Origin: an uncultured Prevotellaceae bacterium
GTDB lineage: Bacteria > Bacteroidota > Bacteroidia > Bacteroidales > Bacteroidaceae
DNA length: 8,376 nucleotides
Direction: 5' to 3'
Assembly: GCA_900313845.1 (NCBI GenBank)
Contig: OMTC01000058.1
Location: 1 to 8,376, forward strand
The translations under genes were made by a program, and so were the position numbers. The notes beneath the pieces are model-generated. The model made no database searches. It saw nothing but the letters and a program-made list of their open reading frames with translations, and had not been told where the DNA came from. Shown here in pieces: positions 6,499-8,376 of this stretch. Numbering within the stretch: position 1 is the first letter of the stretch; each line of letters opens with the position of its first letter.

Positions 6499-7311
6499 CT
6501 AATAAACATCATCCTCGTAAGGTCTGATGCGATAGGTTTCGTCGGCATTGATTTTCTGGAGGAGGCGGAGCTTTTGCTTGAAGTTGTTTTGCTTCAGATG
6601 AGGGTCCGTCATTGCCATGCCGATGCAGCATTTCGAAAAGCCTGTCGGATGGATGTGCAGGTCGCGGAGGATATTCGTGATAGGAGAGAAGATGTTTCCA
6701 TCGCGTTTCAACTCGATGATAACGATGTTGCCCGTGTCGCGGTCGAGATTCGTTTCGTAGTTGTGGAAACTCACGTTGAAATCGATGGTGAGTCGCTCCG
6801 TTTTTCCTTTGTTCACGAGCGTGATGCGATTGAAGTGGTTCTGCACGATAGGGTGCATGTCCTCCAAATGCAGGTGCGTACGATCAAAAACCAACTCGCT
6901 GGCACCTTCCGTTTGGGCTGCCTTTTCCAAACTTTCCACTTGGATGCGCTTCTTCTTCGTGCGCAAGTGGTTGTTCTTTTTCTTTACTTCGAGGAAAGTG
7001 AGGTCGCCCGAACTGAGGTAAGTGCGCACCCTCACCTTGGTTCGTGTTGCCCTTCCGCCATGATGCTGCATGTATTGCGCATAATTGTCCGTGTCGAAGT
7101 AAGTGGTGCGATAAGGACTGATGCGGTCGGAATTGATTTCCTGCACGAAGTATTTTTCCCTCACTAATTGGAGCATATCGACAAGCTGACGCTTCGACGC
7201 CACAAACTTGGTGTCGATACGATTCATCAGTTTGATGCCACTCATCTCGTCGAGGCTGATGGGGTCCATCACTGCGAGCAGTTCGGAGATATGGTCGTCG
7301 TAGTTAGGCAT
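6499..7311 (-). CDS. VTC-domain polyphosphate polymerase-like protein
   Basis: 270 residues, no signal peptide, cytoplasmic. It matches the VTC domain of the tunnel-fold (CYTH-like) family: MNRIDTKF (residues 29-36) on the first strand, TTYFDTDN (69-76), KVRVRTY with K92, R94, R96 (92-98), FLEVKKK with E108 and K110 (106-112), basic RTKKKR (117-122), IDFNVSF (176-182), IIELKRDG with E200 and K202 (198-205), and GFSKCCIGM with S226 and K227 (224-232). The basic residues point into the tunnel in yeast Vtc4, which makes polyphosphate from ATP; the glutamates bind metal. All these positions are present, so it is probably active, though the bacterial product has not been shown here. It is the first gene of the operon, with DUF4956 next. 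A -7 promoter box lies about 120 bases upstream. Annotated generally as polyphosphate polymerase domain-containing protein. Confidence 0.9.
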   Translation of the reverse strand: MPNYDDHISELLAVMDPISLDEMSGIKLMNRIDTKFVASKRQLVDMLQLVREKYFVQEINSDRISPYRTTYFDTDNYAQYMQHHGGRATRTKVRVRTYLSSGDLTFLEVKKKNNHLRTKKKRIQVESLEKAAQTEGASELVFDRTHLHLEDMHPIVQNHFNRITLVNKGKTERLTIDFNVSFHNYETNLDRDTGNIVIIELKRDGNIFSPITNILRDLHIHPTGFSKCCIGMAMTDPHLKQNNFKQKLRLLQKINADETYRIRPYEDDVY

Positions 7312-7337
7312 AGTGGGTTACTTGCAAGCAAGCTTTT

Positions 7338-7363
7338 GAACCTTTGGTTCGGCGTAAGCCAAA
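7338..7363 (-). promoter_or_regulatory. Overlapping hairpins in the VTC operon leader
   Basis: On the transcribed strand, GAACC-AAA-GGTTC (7350-7338) is a perfect 5-base-pair stem. Overlapping it, TTTGGC-TTAC-GCCGAA (7363-7348) makes a six-pair stem with one G-U pair. They share the GAA and cannot form together. The leader is predicted to be about 115 bases. No poly-T follows, so an intrinsic attenuator is not evident. Confidence 0.35.
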
Positions 7364-7431
7364 TGAGGAGCTTGAGGTTTAGAAAAAGTAGGTGAAATAA
7401 TATTGGTCCGTATTCATATTGGATTGGGCTA

Positions 7432-7462
7432 CAAAAATAGTGAATATAATTCACATTGCGAA
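7432..7462 (-). promoter_or_regulatory. Promoter of the VTC/DUF4956 operon
   Basis: TATTTTTG (7439-7432, minus strand) matches TAnnTTTG. After a 19-base gap upstream lies TTCG (7462-7459), one mismatch from the -33 TTTG. The predicted start is near 7425, giving a leader of about 115 bases to the ATG at 7311. No closer candidate was seen. Confidence 0.5.
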
Positions 7463-7703
7463 ATGTTTAGGTCAAAAAAACACTTATTCATGCCTTAAAA
7501 ACGAATAATGTCCTATTTATATTGCATAAAAGACACTTAATAAAAGCAAAATCTTGCAAACAAAACATAACCATTTGCTTATAGACTATAAGTTTGCGCC
7601 AAAGATTTCGTGATAGACTGTCACGCTTTTCTTGAAACGATGCTTCGACCATTCTGAACCTCTTCTTTGCATCCACTGAACTTTTCGTGCGAATCAACTA
7701 GTT

Positions 7704-7790
7704 GGTCGAAGGTTCGGCATCGTTGTAACGAGCCTTCGCCATGTCTCTGTCGAACCTTCGCCAGTACAACGTTGAGCCCTCGCCATTTCA
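7704..7790. repeat. Cluster of inverted repeats and three GAGCCTTCGCCA-like copies
   Basis: CGAAGGTTCG (7707-7716) and its exact reverse complement CGAACCTTCG (7751-7760) flank a 34-base loop that holds TCGTT-GT-AACGA (7720-7731). A 12-base motif appears three times: GAGCCTTCGCCA (7730-7741), GAACCTTCGCCA (7752-7763) and GAGCCCTCGCCA (7774-7785), 22 bases apart each. CAACGTTG (7767-7774) is a palindrome. This could be a degenerate small mobile element, an operator array or an RNA structure. No function is assigned. Confidence 0.65.
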
Positions 7791-7896
7791 GCAAATCCTC
7801 AGGAGCGGTTGAGCGGAATCGAAGGAAAAAAGCAAAAAAAACGGTGGAAAATTTTTGCGCAGTCGAAAAAGCGGAATCATGGAAGCGAAAAATGCT

Positions 7897-7904
7897 TACT
7901 TTTG
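7897..7904 (+). promoter_or_regulatory. -7 box for the HU-related gene
   Basis: TACTTTTG matches TAnnTTTG, 46 bases before the ATG at 7951. No good -33 TTTG is found at 19-21 bases upstream, where the sequence is A-rich. An alternative upstream element or activator may compensate. The predicted transcript starts near 7911. Confidence 0.55.
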
Positions 7905-7950
7905 CAGCCGAAATCAAGAAATGTTTAACCTGTTTTATAAAGTTTGAAGT

Positions 7951-8349
7951 ATGGGAAAATTGCGAGTAAGTGTGAGTCACCAAAGGGTGGGAGTGAATCA
8001 GAATCGGAAAATGTATGTGGCACATTTGGTGAGTTACTCAATGATTAGTTTGGAGCAACTGATTCAGATGGCGGCATCCGACTCGGGAATGTCGGAAAGT
8101 AATGTGGCGGCAGCGCTCTATGCGTTGGCAACCCAAGTGGAGGAATTGGTGCTGACAGGGCATTCAGTGGATTTGGGTGTGCTGGGCATTCTGAGGGCAT
8201 CGTTCAGTTGCAAGGCAAAGGAGCGCATAGAAGATTTGGACTATACCTGCATCACGCGTCGTCGCTTCATCTTCACCCCATCCGACCGCCTAAAAACCGC
8301 CCTCTATAATGCTCACGTTGAAGGATTTGGAGGAAAAAGTTCGGAGTAA
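7951..8349 (+). CDS. Small HU-related DNA-binding protein (HU-HIG type)
   Basis: 132 residues, cytoplasmic or nucleoid-associated. The N-terminus KLRVSVSHQR...NRKMYVAHLVSYSMISLEQLIQMAA is the beta-strand extension followed by the first helix typical of the Bacteroidales HU-related family. Then SESNVAAALYALATQVEELVLTG (about 49-70) matches the HU helix pair, and VDLGVLGILRASF (73-85) is the conserved turn and strand equivalent to the HU V-x-L-x-x-F-G-x-F region. TCITRRRFIFTPSDRLKTAL (99-118) gives the end of the arm and the last helix. Such proteins bend or coat DNA; unlike classic HU (about 90 residues) they carry an N-terminal extension. Start at 7951: no closer in-frame ATG precedes the conserved strand, and a -7 box lies 46 bases upstream. 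It is transcribed away from the VTC operon. No evidence links it functionally to its neighbours. Confidence 0.85.
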   Translation: MGKLRVSVSHQRVGVNQNRKMYVAHLVSYSMISLEQLIQMAASDSGMSESNVAAALYALATQVEELVLTGHSVDLGVLGILRASFSCKAKERIEDLDYTCITRRRFIFTPSDRLKTALYNAHVEGFGGKSSE

Positions 8350-8358
8350 ACGCAGAAC

Positions 8359-8376
8359 ATGGAAAAAGTGCAACTA
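8359..8376 (+). CDS. Possible start of a further gene, cut by window edge
   Basis: An ATG at 8359, nine bases after the HU-related gene stop, opens a frame reading MEKVQL to the window end. Spacing and strand would fit a co-transcribed gene, but there is no clear ribosome site and only six codons, so it is a suggestion only. Confidence 0.2.

Larger units (their letters stand above)
7312..7950. other. 639-base divergent intergenic region without a gene
   Basis: No convincing coding sequence on either strand. It holds a long leader with hairpins for the VTC operon (7312-7425), that operon's promoter, an A/T-rich featureless stretch (about 7465-7615), a cluster of inverted and direct repeats (7637-7790), and an A-rich tract leading to the HU-related gene promoter (7820-7904). 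Confidence 0.8.

Noticed and set aside
6574..7167. 197-codon plus-strand open frame opposite the VTC gene
   Set aside because: Antisense to a gene with a full set of VTC motifs. No domain or promoter of its own.
7312..7950. tRNA or other known structured RNA gene in the divergent spacer
   Set aside because: No cloverleaf, no T-loop GTTC-type arrangement at the right spacing and no CCA end were found on either strand.
7488..8025. Minus-strand open frames in the divergent spacer (7488-7697 and 7621-8025)
   Set aside because: His, Ser and Phe-rich compositions without a domain. One runs antisense into the HU-related gene and through its promoter.

Overview
The window looks like a chromosomal segment of a Bacteroidales bacterium, most likely Prevotella-like. 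The evidence is several matches to the Bacteroidetes -7 promoter box TAnnTTTG, a Bacteroidetes-type HU-related protein, a secreted protein with a type IX secretion (T9SS)-like C-terminal domain, a DUF2490-type outer membrane barrel, and short-period repeats in the gene spacers. Species assignment is inference.

Layout, right to left, because nearly everything is on the minus strand. (1) 8359-8376 is possibly the first codons of a next gene on the plus strand. (2) 7951-8349 (+) encodes a small HU-related DNA-binding protein. (3) 7312-7950 is a 639-base divergent spacer with promoters for both sides and a cluster of inverted and direct repeats. (4) 7311-3062 (-) is a five-gene operon: a VTC-domain polyphosphate polymerase-like enzyme, a DUF4956 membrane protein, a DUF2490-like outer membrane barrel, a small secreted protein with a T9SS-like tail, and a secreted beta-helix protein of the Cthe_2159 carbohydrate-binding type. 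The last two genes overlap as TGATG. A strong intrinsic terminator at 2944-2901 closes this unit. (5) 2832-840 (-) is a two-gene unit: a compact ABC/AAA-type ATPase followed by a DUF4435 protein with TOPRIM-like acidic motifs. This pairing has the logic of OLD/PARIS-type defence modules. (6) 775-1 (-) is the N-terminal third or so of arginyl-tRNA synthetase (argS), cut by the window edge, with its own promoter.

How the parts may work together: the five-gene operon reads as a cytoplasm-to-surface pathway. It has a predicted cytoplasmic polymer-forming enzyme, an inner-membrane partner, an outer-membrane barrel and two exported proteins. VTC, DUF4956 and Cthe_2159-type genes are known neighbours in other bacteria, often with a CotH kinase; no CotH gene lies in this window. 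The ATPase/DUF4435 pair is the best candidate for an antiphage or stress system, although the ATPase is shorter than a typical PARIS AriA.

The most unusual non-coding feature is three unrelated short-period repeat arrays (7-base, 9-base, and a 33/34-base unit built of 7-mers). Each begins at or within about a dozen bases of a stop codon on the transcribed strand.
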